Positions 1 through 11,349 are shown, counted from the stretch's first letter. The stretch: DNA of 64,000 nucleotides from Cylicocyclus nassatus (GCA_958299035.1 CATQJL010000001.1:21063433-21127432); one strand, 5' to 3'. Notes: a model not told the origin generated them from the letters alone. Translations and numbers: made by a program.

Positions 1-640
1 GAAATGTGATCAAAGTGAAATAAAATTTCTTCCCAAATTATGGTATTCAGCTACCAAGTTCTCATACAATTGAAAATCAATAATAGTGAAATCCTGTTGT
101 TATTAAATTTGTGTTGCCAAAGCCAAAAAATATGTTCACAATTTGTTATTCGTTGTAAAAAAGAAGAATTGTAATTTTTATTTATGAATTTGAGCGTTTT
201 TTTGGGGGGAGGGGAGTTGAAATATTCGTCCATTGATTTGCAATCTTATTCAGAAAAATTGTTCTCTGAGAATTGTTTCAACTCTGAAAATGCCGGAAAG
301 ATTTGCATCTGTAGCACAGTTTAATTATCTTAATCAATGTATGTAACTTTGTGTACGTTTCATTCTGAAAGGTTAATATCAGAATAAATTTTATAATTGG
401 CATACTGCTGTTCATCTGGAAAGAAGAATGACAATTTGGTAAACTGAATAGTTTTTGGTTTTGGTAAACTTTGGTAAACTAAATAGTTTCTATTCATTCG
501 TGTTGTTTCCATATTTTCTCTATAAATTTACTTTTTCGAATCAAGGTTTAGCAGCATAGAAAATATTTTATTAGTTTTTGGCTCCCCAGTAGCCAATAAA
601 CATGCTCAGAAATTTTTCTCGAGGCGATTTAACCTCTTAT
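1..640. other. AT-rich non-coding stretch
   Basis: No supported gene. The DNA is AT-rich with short homopolymer runs and a small local duplication of a GGTAAACT motif around 440-480. No reading frame here has convincing splice signals or a recognisable product. Confidence 0.5.
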
Positions 641-644
641 GCAT

Positions 645-800
645 CGTCAATCCTATTGTGTCGCTTCTTCTCTACCATTTCTACTCCGTCGATCATATGT
701 CATTTAGGATAAAAAGTTGACATGCCCTTTTTCTTTGCTTATCTCTGCATATTGTCATTCCAAGATAATGGCTGTTCTGTATCTTCTCAGATCCTGACAA
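645..800 (+). repeat. Dispersed repeat, copy 1
   Basis: This stretch matches 62401-62585 in the same orientation. Shared blocks include TTGTGTCGCTTCTTCT, CCGTCGATCAT and TGCTTATCTCTGCAT in the same order and spacing. Divergence is moderate. No protein is recognised in either copy, so an old dispersed transposon fragment is the simplest reading. Confidence 0.5.
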
Positions 801-1022
801 CCACGACCTCAGATCCTTGGAAGTAAGAAAAGGGAATATTGTTGTTAATTGTGAAAAAAGTGTCTCCGGCCAATTTCTAAAAATTGTGAAAGTAGTTAGC
901 TTCTGAAATAACTCTTTATATCGAAAAAAATAAGTCGGTCTTCTAAGGATTTTCGGGCCTTTTTTTTTTGAAGTTCCAAGATTATAGTTTTCAACTTGTG
1001 TTGCGACTTGGCGGGCTCAGCA

Positions 1023-1035
1023 CCCCCCCCCCCCC
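1023..1035. repeat. Homopolymer C tract (13)
   Basis: Uninterrupted run of 13 C at the edge of the GC-rich 1.0-1.75 kb block. One of several long G/C runs in an otherwise AT-rich window. Confidence 0.9.
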
Positions 1036-1228
1036 AGCCTCGCTCGACTGCCCTAATAAACCATTCCTTAAGATCTGGACATTACGCGTCCAACACCGAT
1101 TGGTTTCTACGGCGCGTACACTCGACGCGGTCACCTCACATAAACAAACCCGTACATAACACTAGATTGGGTGAGTTTATATACGAAAAACAAATACAAG
1201 AAACAACCAACAAGAAAATACTACTAAA

Positions 1229-1441
1229 CTACCAGGCTCCTGCTCCAAGTGAATGAATGAGAATAATACGCGGGACAAGCGGCGTCCCTAACTCCCGATG
1301 CATAGAAGGCTCAATCCAATCCAGAAGCTCTGGGTTCCGCCTCAGAGTCGGCCGCAGGAAGACCCAGTCCAGTGGAATGGTGCACTCACCAGCTCCACTC
1401 CCGCAACTATGTTCATCTACAACTTCCAGCTTTCCTCGCGC
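1229..1441 (-). CDS. Unassigned GC-rich open segment
   Basis: The minus strand is open for 70 codons between an in-frame stop at 1442-1444 and a TAG at 1229-1231. The translation includes the segments CTIPLDWVFLRPTLRRNPEL and LVPRIILIHSLGAGAW. It has ordinary protein-like composition and no low complexity. The only internal Met is late, so it would have to be an exon or a fragment. A plausible donor-like GGTGAGTG lies inside it. The surrounding 1.0-1.75 kb is much richer in GC than its neighbours, which suggests a transposon or transferred fragment. No family is recognised. The plus strand is also open in two frames here, so coding is far from certain. Confidence 0.22.
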   Translation of the reverse strand, partial: ARGKLEVVDEHSCGSGAGECTIPLDWVFLRPTLRRNPELLDWIEPSMHRELGTPLVPRIILIHSLGAGAW

Positions 1442-1855
1442 CTACGCGCGTTCAATCCACAGACGACAAAAAGCTCAACCGCTCAACCAGAAATCCTCAA
1501 CTGCGAGAGCTGCTTAGAACGTAGCCGAATATGTTAAAAAAATAATCGATAATCAAACGAAGATCGAAATGGCGAGGGCTGCTCTCACCCGCGGCCTTAT
1601 ATACCACGCCACTTGGCTTTGCTCCAAGCCGGAGGTGGTCTTGCAGCAGCCTACAAAAGGCGTGACAGGCAAATGCGCAATACAGCACCGCCGGCACCTG
1701 TTCCGAGGAGCGCTCTGCATCGCGGAGCCGCGACAACTTGTCTTTTTTTAGCTCTAGGCTCGCTAAAAACTAAACGTCGCAATTCTTTGGTAGGAATGGC
1801 TAGTCATACCCTTTTAATTTAGAGAAACTCCGTTGCCACTTCCTTCCTCTCCTCT

Positions 1856-1874
1856 CCCCCCCCCCCCCCCCCCC
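1856..1874. repeat. Homopolymer C tract (19)
   Basis: The longest G/C homopolymer in the window, 19 C in a row, followed at once by GCCCCG. On the minus strand it is a G-tract able to form a quadruplex. Confidence 0.9.
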
Positions 1875-2049
1875 GCCCCGTCCTTTTCCAACAAATAATT
1901 TCGTGCCCTTTTGGATCTCGCTATATGGAATGTGGAATATAGCAGTATTGCAAAAGTCAAGTTGCTCTGTTTCTTGCAAAGTTTTCTGTAAGGGAAATTT
2001 TCTAAACCATAAGTAGTTCAATCGAAAGTACATAAAAATCAAACATTGA

Positions 2050-4000
2050 TTAACGGATAAAAAACAAAAAACGAAAACTAAAAAGCAACATCAACGCAAT
2101 TTTTCCAGGATTAAGTATTTTGCCAATTTGCGGCAGGTAAGCTTTTATGAATTTTGTCATACCTTTGAATGGACAATCAAGTTTCGGAAAGAATAATTTT
2201 GCTGCTTTACCCTTTAGAGCCTAGTTTGCTGCTCTTTCTGGACCAAATCTAGTTTTTATGCAATTTTCAATTTTCCAAAAGAAGCAAGCATTGAGCCACT
2301 TGTTACCATAAACAACGCTGATTTTCTACATCGCTAGCAAATTTTGTTTCAAAGTTTTGAATGCAATTAGTCCAGTTTGCCGCCTTCGTTATTTGTCCGC
2401 GGATTTCCCGGGACAAAGCTGGTAAAACAGAGCTGTGGGTCCCATATCGAAAATTCTGAAACTTGTGTTTCTTGGCCGATTACTATGCATTTGCTCTTTT
2501 CTCCTTTCGTTTTCCCTTGTTTTCCCCAAACTACGTTGGAGTTATTTTTTTTTATTCAAAACAATACGGTCTGCTCTGACGCATTCTATTAACTTCATTC
2601 TCTGTATTCCCTTCCCCTCCCAACAGATTTTCGCACTATATTGCTTTATAAACAGCTTGAAAGTAGGGAAGTTAATGTTCCCACGCTTTCATTATGGGCA
2701 GTCAGAAAAAAAAGAAAAGAAAAAAACCAACACGTATATGCGGTAATGGCCAATTGATTGTTACATATTGCCGCATTTCTCCTTTTCTCTTTTCCCACCC
2801 CCTATTATCAGATTTCTTCGAAAATCTCTAGTTTCTCATCTTCTCCGCTCATCTAACAAGTAAATGTACTCTCGTGTGTCACTCTAGTGCGAAAGTGACA
2901 AGCGTTCTCAACATCTTAAAATCCACCGCGAACAGCTGTGAAAAAGCTCCACTGATGGAGTGGATGGAAAATATCTGCTAGAAATGCAAATCTCATTGAA
3001 CACTTGGCTATTTTTGTTACATATTTTCTTTAACAGGTAATCTTCAGTTCTTATTTAGCTTAATCATCACTTATGAGTTTGATTTCCAAAGCTCCGATTA
3101 GGCTGAAAATGTCGAAACGTCGACATAGCTAGCCTGGAAATCACTTAACCCTTTGTTTCCATATATGTCTCGTTAATGACACATTTTCTCGTGTTCCATT
3201 TTCGAATAAATCACGTTCTATGAAAAAAAATTTGAATTTCTTCAGAGTTCAAATTCTTTACCATCGTGTATCTTTTACGGATCTTTCGCATTTGAAAATC
3301 TCACATGCACCACTTATGTCCTTTTTGTAGGTTTACAAACACATGGCGCTAACAGCAAATTACCTTCTCAAACTTATCCCATTTACGATTACTTAAATAG
3401 ATAATAATCTTTATCAATTACTTCTAATCAGCAATGCTGAGGAAAAATTCTGAATAAAATACGCGACTCCTTAAAAGTTTTGAGTACGGGTTTTTATGAC
3501 TTGCTTTAACCAAGCCACTGCTTCGATGAATGCTGGCAACAATAAAGGGGAGTTTTTTTTGAATGAAACCAACTCAACTGTAAGGATACCGTACAAAGAT
3601 CTCTACAAAGAGCAATGAGTCGCGGGCAGCCCACGCTGTCGCCACTGAATTGAAGGAATAAATTTGTAGTTATTATATACCCTCATCTTTATCTCTTTTT
3701 TATGATAATAACTGATGATCCCCAATAATCGGAATTATTTACGACCGCACAGAAGACGAAAAGGGGGCTTATCAAGGGTGGCAAAGCATAAGGGGCAAAT
3801 TTGTGTATGGTGAGTATAGCTAGAGTTTGATCTAAAAAATATTTATGTAAAGATTTTTAAAAAATTATGCGAAGGAGAGGATAATTTATGACATTGGTAC
3901 TGCGCAACCTCAGGGGATACACAATTTGCGGAGAACCTCAAATAGACAAACACTTACAAATCCTTCCATTCACATAATCTTTTAAAAATTTCATACTTTT
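2050..4000. other. Non-coding stretch, no supported gene
   Basis: Pyrimidine-rich, AT-rich sequence. A possible 28-nt exon at 2109-2136 (acceptor TTTTTCCAG, donor CAG|GTAAGC, reading IKYFANLRQ) is too short to assign. The 3105-3125 region has a small hairpin (TGTCGAAACGTCGACA). Nothing else is supported. Confidence 0.4.
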
Positions 4001-4030
4001 CTTTCGAGCGTCCTGGCGAAGCTATACACC

Positions 4031-4090
4031 AAATTTGCTGTTTCAATAAATTAGATGTTTTTTAGAAATTTGCTGTTTCAATAAATTAGA
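4031..4090. repeat. Short tandem duplication, 35-bp period
   Basis: The 25-bp motif AAATTTGCTGTTTCAATAAA plus TTAGA occurs at 4031-4055 and again at 4066-4090, identical and in direct orientation. A 10-bp spacer separates the copies. Confidence 0.85.
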
Positions 4091-4800
4091 CTGTGTGCAC
4101 ACAAGCTTATGCACTAATCATGTTAGTATGTTAATTTACTGGTAAAATGACATTAGAACCCCAAACTCGGGCTTTCTGGGAGTAAAAATGTGCTTGCTAA
4201 TATATTCTCAGATGGGAATCACCCTTGAAAACTCTACGAAATCCCTTCTGTTTTCTCCTCAAAAGCGACATCTAGCGTGTGAAAGCGCCACCTCTGCCGA
4301 GCACTGTGCATACACTAATCCGCTCATGTAACTTTGAATTTTTGTAAATTACCTAGCACATTCTTCGTAATTTTTGACCCTAATTCGATTATAGTTGGTT
4401 TCTCTTTTATTCATGCTTTCTTCTTGTAATCTTCGAATATTGATTGTTGGAGAACTGCTGAAATCTCTCATTATTGAACACCTGGGCTTTTGAGTACACT
4501 CTCAGCTGGTCTCCATATTGTGCCATCAAGCATACTTTATAATGTGCATTAGAGACGTCACACCTGTAGGATTGCTCCGTAATGCATGTGGTCAGCCCAA
4601 ATTTTTCAAAAATCCGTCGCTAAGCTCATTTTCCATTTCCAGAACAGGTTATGTATTTTAAAATTTTAGCTCCTGAAACTTTTCATACACTTTACGTTCC
4701 TTAAGAAACTTTTATTTTTCTAGAGCGCATTTTGACTGCGCAACGCTTGATTCACCATTTATGGTCTCAAAATCATTTTCCAACTCCTTCTAAATTTCAG

Positions 4801-5064
4801 ATTTTCCTTCAAAATCAAAGTTGCTGACGGAAACCGCTCTCCAGCGCAGCGGTATGTAATGCGTGCAATTGGAGTGGAAGAAACTTGGAATCCGCTGCTG
4901 TCACAAAACATGCCTGAGGTGAGTTCAAAATAAAAATTATATAGGTGTAGGTAACTTAGAGTACAAGACAAAATTCCATGCACCTTATCTTTATACAGAA
5001 TTGGTGCAACTTTTCCCACAATTATTTAATGTTTAGTGTAACGCTCTCATTCCTGGCATCGTGA
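4801..5064 (+). CDS. Unassigned gene, two candidate 3' exons
   Basis: Exon 4801-4918 follows a good acceptor (CTAAATTTCAG). It reads in one open frame including KIKVADGNRSPAQRYVMRA and GVEETWNPLLSQNMPE, and ends at the donor GAG|GTGAGT. An 80-bp intron with acceptor TTTATACAG leads to exon 4999-5064, which stays in frame and ends at TGA (5062-5064) after VTLSFLAS. The first exon begins with one base completing an upstream codon, so upstream exons must exist if the gene is real. None was located with confidence. The balanced, charged composition of exon 1 looks like real protein, while exon 2 is less convincing. No family is recognised. The Harbinger-like MITE starts 277 bp downstream. Confidence 0.35.
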
Positions 5065-5340
5065 AGAATGTGAGGTATGCTGCAAGACTGCGCAAACCGT
5101 TTGATTTTTGATAACGTGATAGAAAAAAATCCAAGCATTTTTCAAAAACCGTTGAAAATCGAGGTACGGGTTTTCGGAATATAGAGCCAACACCCAAATC
5201 AAATATATCAAATACTAGCTGGTTACCCCGAGACTTCAAGTTAGTTAAGCCAACAGAACTTGTAAACTTACGCCTCTAGATTTCTTCTAACATGCGCATA
5301 AAGCGCTTTCAGACTAATTGCCGCACCCTACCGACTTTAA

Positions 5341-6053
5341 GGGCCGCATGCACTAACCTCCCCGCTGGGGAGGGGATTGCAGCTTAAAAGAAAGCTTCAT
5401 ATTCTGAAGCTCCAAATATTTGGATTTCACGTTGTGTACCTATCCGTAAGTATTCCTACTACCCTTCACTATGAACATGTTGAACAGGAGCGAGAAGCTG
5501 TACGAACCGCATTTTCCAGCTTTTGTATGATTCCTGATGATCCCCAGCGCTTTTCTTTAAAGTCATTTTTCTTTCTCCGAAGTTAACGAAAAAGTTCCAA
5601 AGTTGTACTGAACATCTAACACAACAGTGTTAAGCATGTTGCTTATGAGAACAAATGAGTTTTTGAAAAGTCGAATTTTTCGGTAAACCTCAAATTTCGA
5701 CCTGTGGATCATCGAAAATTTCATGACTCCAAAACATCATTTGTTCTTATCAGCAACATGCTTAGCACTGTCGGGTTAGATAATACGCACAACTTTGGAG
5801 TTTTTCCGTTAACTTCGGAGAAAGAAAAATGACTCTAAAGAAAAGCGCCGGGGATCATCAGGGATCATGCAAAAGCTGGAAAATGTGGTTTGTACAGCTT
5901 CTCGCTCCTCTTCAACATGTTCATAGTGAAGGGTAGTAGGAATAGTTACGGATAGGTACACAACGTGAAATCAAGGTAACTGGAGTTTCGAAATATAAAG
6001 CTTTCTACTAAGCAGCGACCCCCTCCCCACGGCGATGTTAGTGCATGCGGCCC
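5341..6053. mobile_element. PIF/Harbinger-like foldback MITE
   Basis: The terminal inverted repeat GGGCCGCATGCACTAAC at the left is matched by GTTAGTGCATGCGGCCC at the right. Both ends are flanked by TAA (5338-5340 and 6054-6056). The inverted homology continues inward for about 250 bp per arm with scattered mismatches, leaving a central ~200-bp region whose parts still partly mirror each other. GGGCC-type ends with a 3-bp TWA target duplication are the hallmark of PIF/Harbinger elements. No transposase is present, so it is non-autonomous. A 69-codon open frame at 5377-5586 is a by-product of one arm. Confidence 0.75.
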
Positions 6054-6138
6054 TAAGACTGAAATGGACTTTACCGCCCCTGCTTACATGCTTATATGTA
6101 AAAATGATCGATTGCCGTGATGGCCCTTCATTTTCTTA

Positions 6139-6340
6139 GGTTTGAGTAACCAAATCAATAAATCGATAGAATGGCCCGGCGAATCGCCGCGGAAAGTAGC
6201 TCTAAACCACCGCCGGGGTCGAAAACATACGTGTGCAAAGTTTCAGCCGGATCGGTTCAGTGGCGCGCGTTTCTATAACGAACGAACAATTAAACGAACA
6301 TCCTCACAGACATTGAGTTTTATATATATATATATATAGA
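6139..6340 (+). mobile_element. RTE-like LINE 3' end (truncated)
   Basis: The segment contains GTGTGCAAAGTTTCAGCCGG, then GTGGCGCGCGTTTCTATAAC, a repeated GAACGAAC-type unit and ACAGACATTGAGTTTTATAT, ending in a (TA)n tail at 6321-6340. This order (guanidine-rich tail codons, ACGAACGAAC, ACATTGAG, microsatellite tail) resembles the 3' end of RTE-clade non-LTR retrotransposons. Only the 3' end is present, as expected from 5' truncation at insertion. The assignment is by recall of the pattern, not alignment. The left boundary is approximate. Confidence 0.45.
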
Positions 6341-7167
6341 TTGCATATATCGTCAGCATGTAGTCAGCAGTTTACACATTAGGATTAGTAAAAAAGGAGT
6401 GAATTTTAGAGACATACCAAGAATAAGGAGAGAGAGAAGTAGAACAAGCCAAATGCGTCAAATTTGCAGGGCAATCTGTCAATAATTGAACTGCGAAAAG
6501 TCAGCCTTCGCTAAAACTTTGCGCAATTCGGTAATCCAACACGTGAACACATCATAGTCATTTGGCGCTAAGATAACATCCTCTTTTGATCTTACGAAAG
6601 AAGTCTTTTCATGCAGAACGGCATTCATTTTTGTGACCAGTCAAATAACCCTTTCATGCCAAGTCTCAGGAAAATCGACACAGCCTGAAATTTTATACCA
6701 TTATACCGTAAATCTATCGTAACCCTTCACATAAGATGGCAAAATTTGGCGAAAATGTCTGCATTAGCAGTTTACATCATAAACAGAGTTGAGCAAGGTC
6801 AGGCACAATCCTTACGAAAACGACCCCCCTCCCCTTCCTAGAAGACCTCAAACGACCTTCCTTCTCTTGACCACCGGAACCTTGGAATGTATTCTGACCG
6901 ACATCATCTTTTCCTAGAAAGTTTTCAGTTTGAGAACTGCGCGCCCGTTTCGTGTGATTGCACTTGTAAAAATCTCAATCCATGGAAATCACACGTAATT
7001 CGACCCTTGATTTTGATCTGAATGGGCTTATTGAAAGGGCCATAATTTTTCTAGGTGTGGGGCGTTTGGCTTCAAATTTTCACTGTAGCAAAAAGAAGCT
7101 ATGAGCTCAGTTATCATACCAGGAATGGAGCGATTTCTAATTTTAAGGACAAGTTAAGGGGGTTAGG

Positions 7168-7214
7168 CGCAACTCCTCAAAAGCTCAGGCAGCTTGACCT
7201 TTTGAGGAGTTGCG
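7168..7214. repeat. 16-bp perfect hairpin
   Basis: CGCAACTCCTCAAAAG (7168-7183) pairs perfectly with CTTTTGAGGAGTTGCG (7199-7214) across a 15-nt loop. It may be the residue of a short palindromic element. The flanks TTAGG and TGATC give no clear target duplication. Confidence 0.7.
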
Positions 7215-7219
7215 TCTGA

Positions 7220-8583
7220 TCTGGTTAACTTTATGATCGAAAAAACTTTTCCACCTTAGTTTTCTATGATTCGCTGCATAAAGCTCGAATATTCTACATT
7301 AACTGTTTGAGCTTTCTTCGACTTGTTTCGGCCTTGTGGTAATCCGTGGAGTTGAAGCACTAAAGGTAAGAAGCGCGCCTGTTGGAATTTTGGCAGCACT
7401 TCTTATTCCACTATTCGTTAGCGTTAGCGACATAAAGTCCAGTTTCTGCCGTAGACTAACGAAGAGTAATACTTCATTTACAAAAAAGCTGACTTCTTTT
7501 AATTTTGTGACCAAGTTAATCTGTTTAATCATGCTTTTTAGACCTTAGGAAACACTAGAAAATGTAATAAGTAATAATTTGTAGAGCTCGTTGAGCTAAT
7601 TTGGCATGCTGATTACGGAAATCATATTCAATATGCACAAAAAGTTTCTTTGGTGACCTTACGGTATGTGTAAGGTAAGATGAAAAAGTGACGACTGAGA
7701 CGTTAGTCGAGTACATCAGCATGCTGTCCACAACAGTCATTTTTCTAGAGATTTTTTTGAGATTTACGGTTGGGCGCTGTTACTCTTCACCTTACTCGAT
7801 CATAGTATCTCCTCAATTTTGAACAAATTCGCTTTCTAATTACTGGCACCTTGCTCTTACCCCAATACTACCCCCAGGTCGGGCGCCTGTCCCCACGCTC
7901 AACCCTGACCATAATCCTTATAAGGCCAGAAATACCCTACGTTTAATACGCTACTTTCAGAAGACAAGAATTACACAAAAAGTTGCATTACTTATGTGCT
8001 AATCTAATATTTAAAAAATTGAGCTTCACTGGAATAATTTTTATCTGATGTTTAACTGCACATCATCTTCTAGAAATAGACGAGAAGTTATTGAGTGCCA
8101 TTGAAGCTCTCCATTTGAAAATGTGCAAGAAACAAAACAAGTAACAAATAGAAGACATAGTATGGTACAAATGAAATATGACTTGTTTGTAGAAAAATCT
8201 TAGTTTGACAAAAAATATTCGAGAGATTCAAAGATGTTTATAGGCATGATATCTATTCACAAAATAATTATTTCTGGCGCGTATGAAATCACAGATCAGA
8301 CAGCAGTGGACACTATCTGTTTTGATATTGTTCCTTTTACGCCCCCAAAGAATTCATTAAATCGCTGCATGACATCCGCTAGTCAATCATTTGTCAACTA
8401 AACATAACGCCTGAGGGCCTTTTTTGATAAAAAAAAAGGCGCTTTGGATTCATTCATATCGAATCAGGGCCTCCTCAATCTATTTATTGCAATAGCCTTT
8501 GTCATTCCTTGTTTGACTTTCAGAAGCTTTGATGTCTTGAATCATCCAGATGATTTAGTCGGGCATTTACTTTAGATCATAAA
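7220..8583. other. Non-coding stretch, no supported gene
   Basis: A donor-like CTAAAG|GTAAGA at 7366-7374 follows an open segment reading VIRGVEALK, but no matching acceptor is evident. A minus-strand frame at 7555-7740 has a similar orphan donor. The rest is AT-rich and featureless up to the nested transposon. Confidence 0.35.
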
Positions 8584-8968
8584 TATTAGGTTGTCAGGAA
8601 ATTAATGTCCGTTTTGAATATCAACCGCAATAAGTCATATACTTCTCATTTCTGAATGGGATGCAAAGTACTATTCGATAGACCAAAGCAAGCACTACAA
8701 GATAACGATCTTGCTTTGGCAGCAGCTCTGATCCATTTAGAGTCTTAAGCCAAAAACTAAAAAGATTTAGCTGCCCGAAAAATCGAGGAAAATCGTAACT
8801 CATTCTGTAAAAATCGTACAAAAATTCTAACTTGCTCATGTAAGCACTAGCCGTATAAGACACCTATATGTATACGCCGATGTCGCTTATTTCCCACTGT
8901 TAGAAATCAAGAAAACAGAAATTTTCATGCGTTTGTTACGGTAATACTGTGCAGTCCTCGCATAAGTA

Positions 8969-9918
8969 TTAGGTTGTGACATAAGTCTTGTTACACTTAA
9001 CTTCTAACGGCGATAAGTCATACACCTCATAGTCTTTGCAGGACTTCAGGGTACCAACCGATAGAGCAAAGCAAGCTCTACAAAATGGTCTGCAAAATTT
9101 CGCACCAGCTCCGACCCACCGTAAGTTTGCAGCCAAAATGTGAGTCGTACTGAAATTCAAAAAATCGCGAAAAATTCATATCTTTGTTTAAACAAATCCT
9201 ACGGATCTCCAACTTGCTCATAAAAATTGCCCACTATATCAAACACTCATATGTACCGTTGCTGTACTTTTTCCTTATCTAGAAATCGAGAAAAAGAATT
9301 TTTTTTAGTTTTTACAAAAACGAAGCTATGCTGTTTCTTTTTATGTAGTTGTATACTACAATCCCTTAGAAGTATAACCGTAAATTTTCAGCTTCCCAGA
9401 AGCCCTAGTTTTCGAGAAATACCTAATTTAGCATTGAACACCCGAGTGATAAAAGCCAAATTTGGCATTTCTCGAAAACTAGGGCTTCTGGGAAGCTGAA
9501 AATTTACGGTTATACTTCTAAGGGATTGTAGTATACAACTACATAAAAAGAAACAGCATAGCTTCGTTTTTGTAAAAACTAAAAAAAATTCTTTTTCTCG
9601 ATTTCTAGATAAGGAAAAAGTACAGCAACGGTACATATGAGTGTTTGATATAGTGGGCAATTTTTATGAGCAAGTTGGAGATCCGTAGGATTTGTTTAAA
9701 CAAAGATATGAATTTTTCGCGATTTTTTGAATTTCAGTACGACTCACATTTTGGCTGCAAACTTACGGTGGGTCGGAGCTGGTGCGAAATTTTGCAGACC
9801 ATTTTGTAGAGCTTGCTTTGCTCTATCGGTTGGTACCCTGAAGTCCTGCAAAGACTATGAGGTGTATGACTTATCGCCGTTAGAAGTTAAATGTAACAAG
9901 ACTTATGTCACAACCTAA
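8969..9918. mobile_element. Near-perfect 950-bp palindromic element 'B'
   Basis: B is inserted in the left arm of A, flanked by TA at 8967-8968 and 9919-9920. It begins TTAGGTTGTGACATAAGTC and ends with the reverse complement. The two ~470-bp arms are almost identical: the outer ~190 bp of each encode exactly the same 63-residue frame on opposite strands (8969-9160 minus and 9727-9918 plus). The 90-residue mirrored frames (9227-9499 and 9388-9660) differ only at a few residues near the centre. These mirrored frames are palindrome by-products, not genes. Such similarity suggests recent origin or arm homogenisation. A transcript through it would fold into a long double-stranded RNA. Confidence 0.85.
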
Positions 9919-10078
9919 TAGTTGTACACTACAAACGTGTAGAAGTACAAACGTGAATTTTCACCTTTCTACAAGGTTTAGTTCTCGAGAAACATCGAAT
10001 ATAGCTTTCCTTGTCGGGTGGTACAAGCTAAAATTTGAATTTCTCGAGAACTAAAGCTTATAGAGAGGTGAAAATTTA

Positions 10079-10949
10079 TTAGGGTGATCGGTAAAAAATG
10101 GGGCATTTAGAGATTAAATGTAGATTTCTCAAAAAAAAAGCGATTAAACTTCCCAAATTTTGACAAGTGTTAGAATAAATTATTCTCTTTCAGAAAATAC
10201 CTATATAAAGTTATTTACTTACCTGATGTTTTTATAGTGGCTGAAATGCAAAGTCACTTTGACAAATTATAAACTTCGGGCAGTATCTGCGCAGTGAAAC
10301 ATGCGGAACCATCCAAAGTACTACTGCTGCAATGCTTGAAGGTACAGTCACCAGATCCACGATGGATTGCTGGCCTCAACCTTCAAATTCAGGAGATATG
10401 ACCATTAGCAGCTTTGATAACAAAGATACGTGCTAGTCAGTTCTTTGCAGGTGAACGCAAGTTTTATAGGTATCAGCTGAAAGAGCTTTTTGCGCTCTAT
10501 CCATCCATATGCAGCTTACCTCACACTTTGTCTATCTTCGGAAATACAGATTGAAACTTAATTTATTGGTTTTTGTTGCGCCAATAAATCGCGAATTTTC
10601 AGGTTTTTCTCTTTTTTTACCAAGAACTAGAAAAAATTTTTGTATATTTAACACAATGTTTGAAAGAGCATGAAGTGCTCTTTCGAATGGTATATCAATT
10701 GCTCTATAACTTTTCGGTATGGCAGCGCAGGAATGAGGAATGAGCAATGTTCAAAAAACCCTGTTCGCGTTTTTCAGGGCGCCACGCGTAGGGTTGTGGG
10801 AGAGGAGCGTTGACGCTTTGCCAGAATAATAGGCGAAGGTCGGTTATATAAACGACGTTTACGTTGCAGCTTGTTTGTTGTTGATCGAAACAAAAGATCT
10901 CAAAATTTAATAAAAATCAAGCTGCCCCATTTTTTACCGATCACCCTTA
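10079..10949. mobile_element. TA-element 'C', 25-bp terminal repeats
   Basis: The left end AGGGTGATCGGTAAAAAATG plus GGGCA is mirrored by TGCCCCATTTTTTACCGATC plus ACCCT at the right. TA occurs at 10077-10078 and 10950-10951. Removing 10079-10949 and one TA gives GAAAATT-TA-CGTTTAC, which matches the mirrored arm of A (GAAAATTCACGTTTGTAC). This confirms insertion into the centre of A. The interior is single-copy here and lacks the long-arm structure of A and B. A 71-codon minus-strand frame (10532-10747) has no recognisable transposase motif. It is a non-autonomous element, probably Tc1/mariner-related judging by the TA target. Confidence 0.75.
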
Positions 10950-11349
10950 TACGTTTACACATCTACAGGTTTGTGGTATACAACTACTTATGCGAGGACG
11001 GCACAGCATTACTTTTGCAAATGCAAGAAAATCGTTTTCTTGATTTCAAACAGAGGAAAAAATAGATATTTTTGTGGATATGTGTTTACGTGCGCAAGTT
11101 AAAATTTTTTATAGAGCTTTTATAAACTAAGTTACGATTTTCCTCGATTTTTCGGGCAGCTAAATCTTTTTAGCTTTTGGCGTAAAACTCTAAGTGGATC
11201 AGAGCTGCTGCCAAAGCAAGATCGTTATCTTGTAGTGCTTGCTTTGGTCTATCGAATAGTACTTTGCATCCCATTCAGAAATGAGTAGTGTTTGACTTAT
11301 TGCGGTTGAAATTCAAAACGGACAATTTCCGGACAACCTAATAGAAATG

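Larger units (their letters stand above)
8586..11341. mobile_element. Foldback TA-element 'A', interrupted twice
   Basis: The outermost of three nested elements. The left end TTAGGTTGTCAGGAAATTAA (8586) mirrors the right end at 11341 (GGACAACCTAA), with TA at 8584-8585 and 11342-11343. The inverted homology runs through most of the element. For example, GATGCAAAGTACTATTCGAT near 8660 is mirrored near 11250, and CTCGCATAAGTA near 8957 is mirrored near 10990. Removing insertion B (8969-9918) and insertion C (10079-10949), each with one TA copy, leaves about 931 bp, close to the 950 bp of B. A and B share end sequence, overall architecture and interior patches, so they belong to one diverged family. 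TTAGGTTG ends with TA duplication suggest the Tc1/mariner superfamily. No transposase frame remains. Confidence 0.8.

Noticed and set aside
2109..2136. 28-nt microexon with good acceptor and donor
   Set aside because: Too short to assess, no neighbouring exons in phase, and the next candidate exon is 2.7 kb away.
8969..9918. Pairs of identical 63- and 90-residue reading frames on opposite strands
   Set aside because: They are mirror images created by the palindromic element B, not genes; no family resemblance and no splice or start context.
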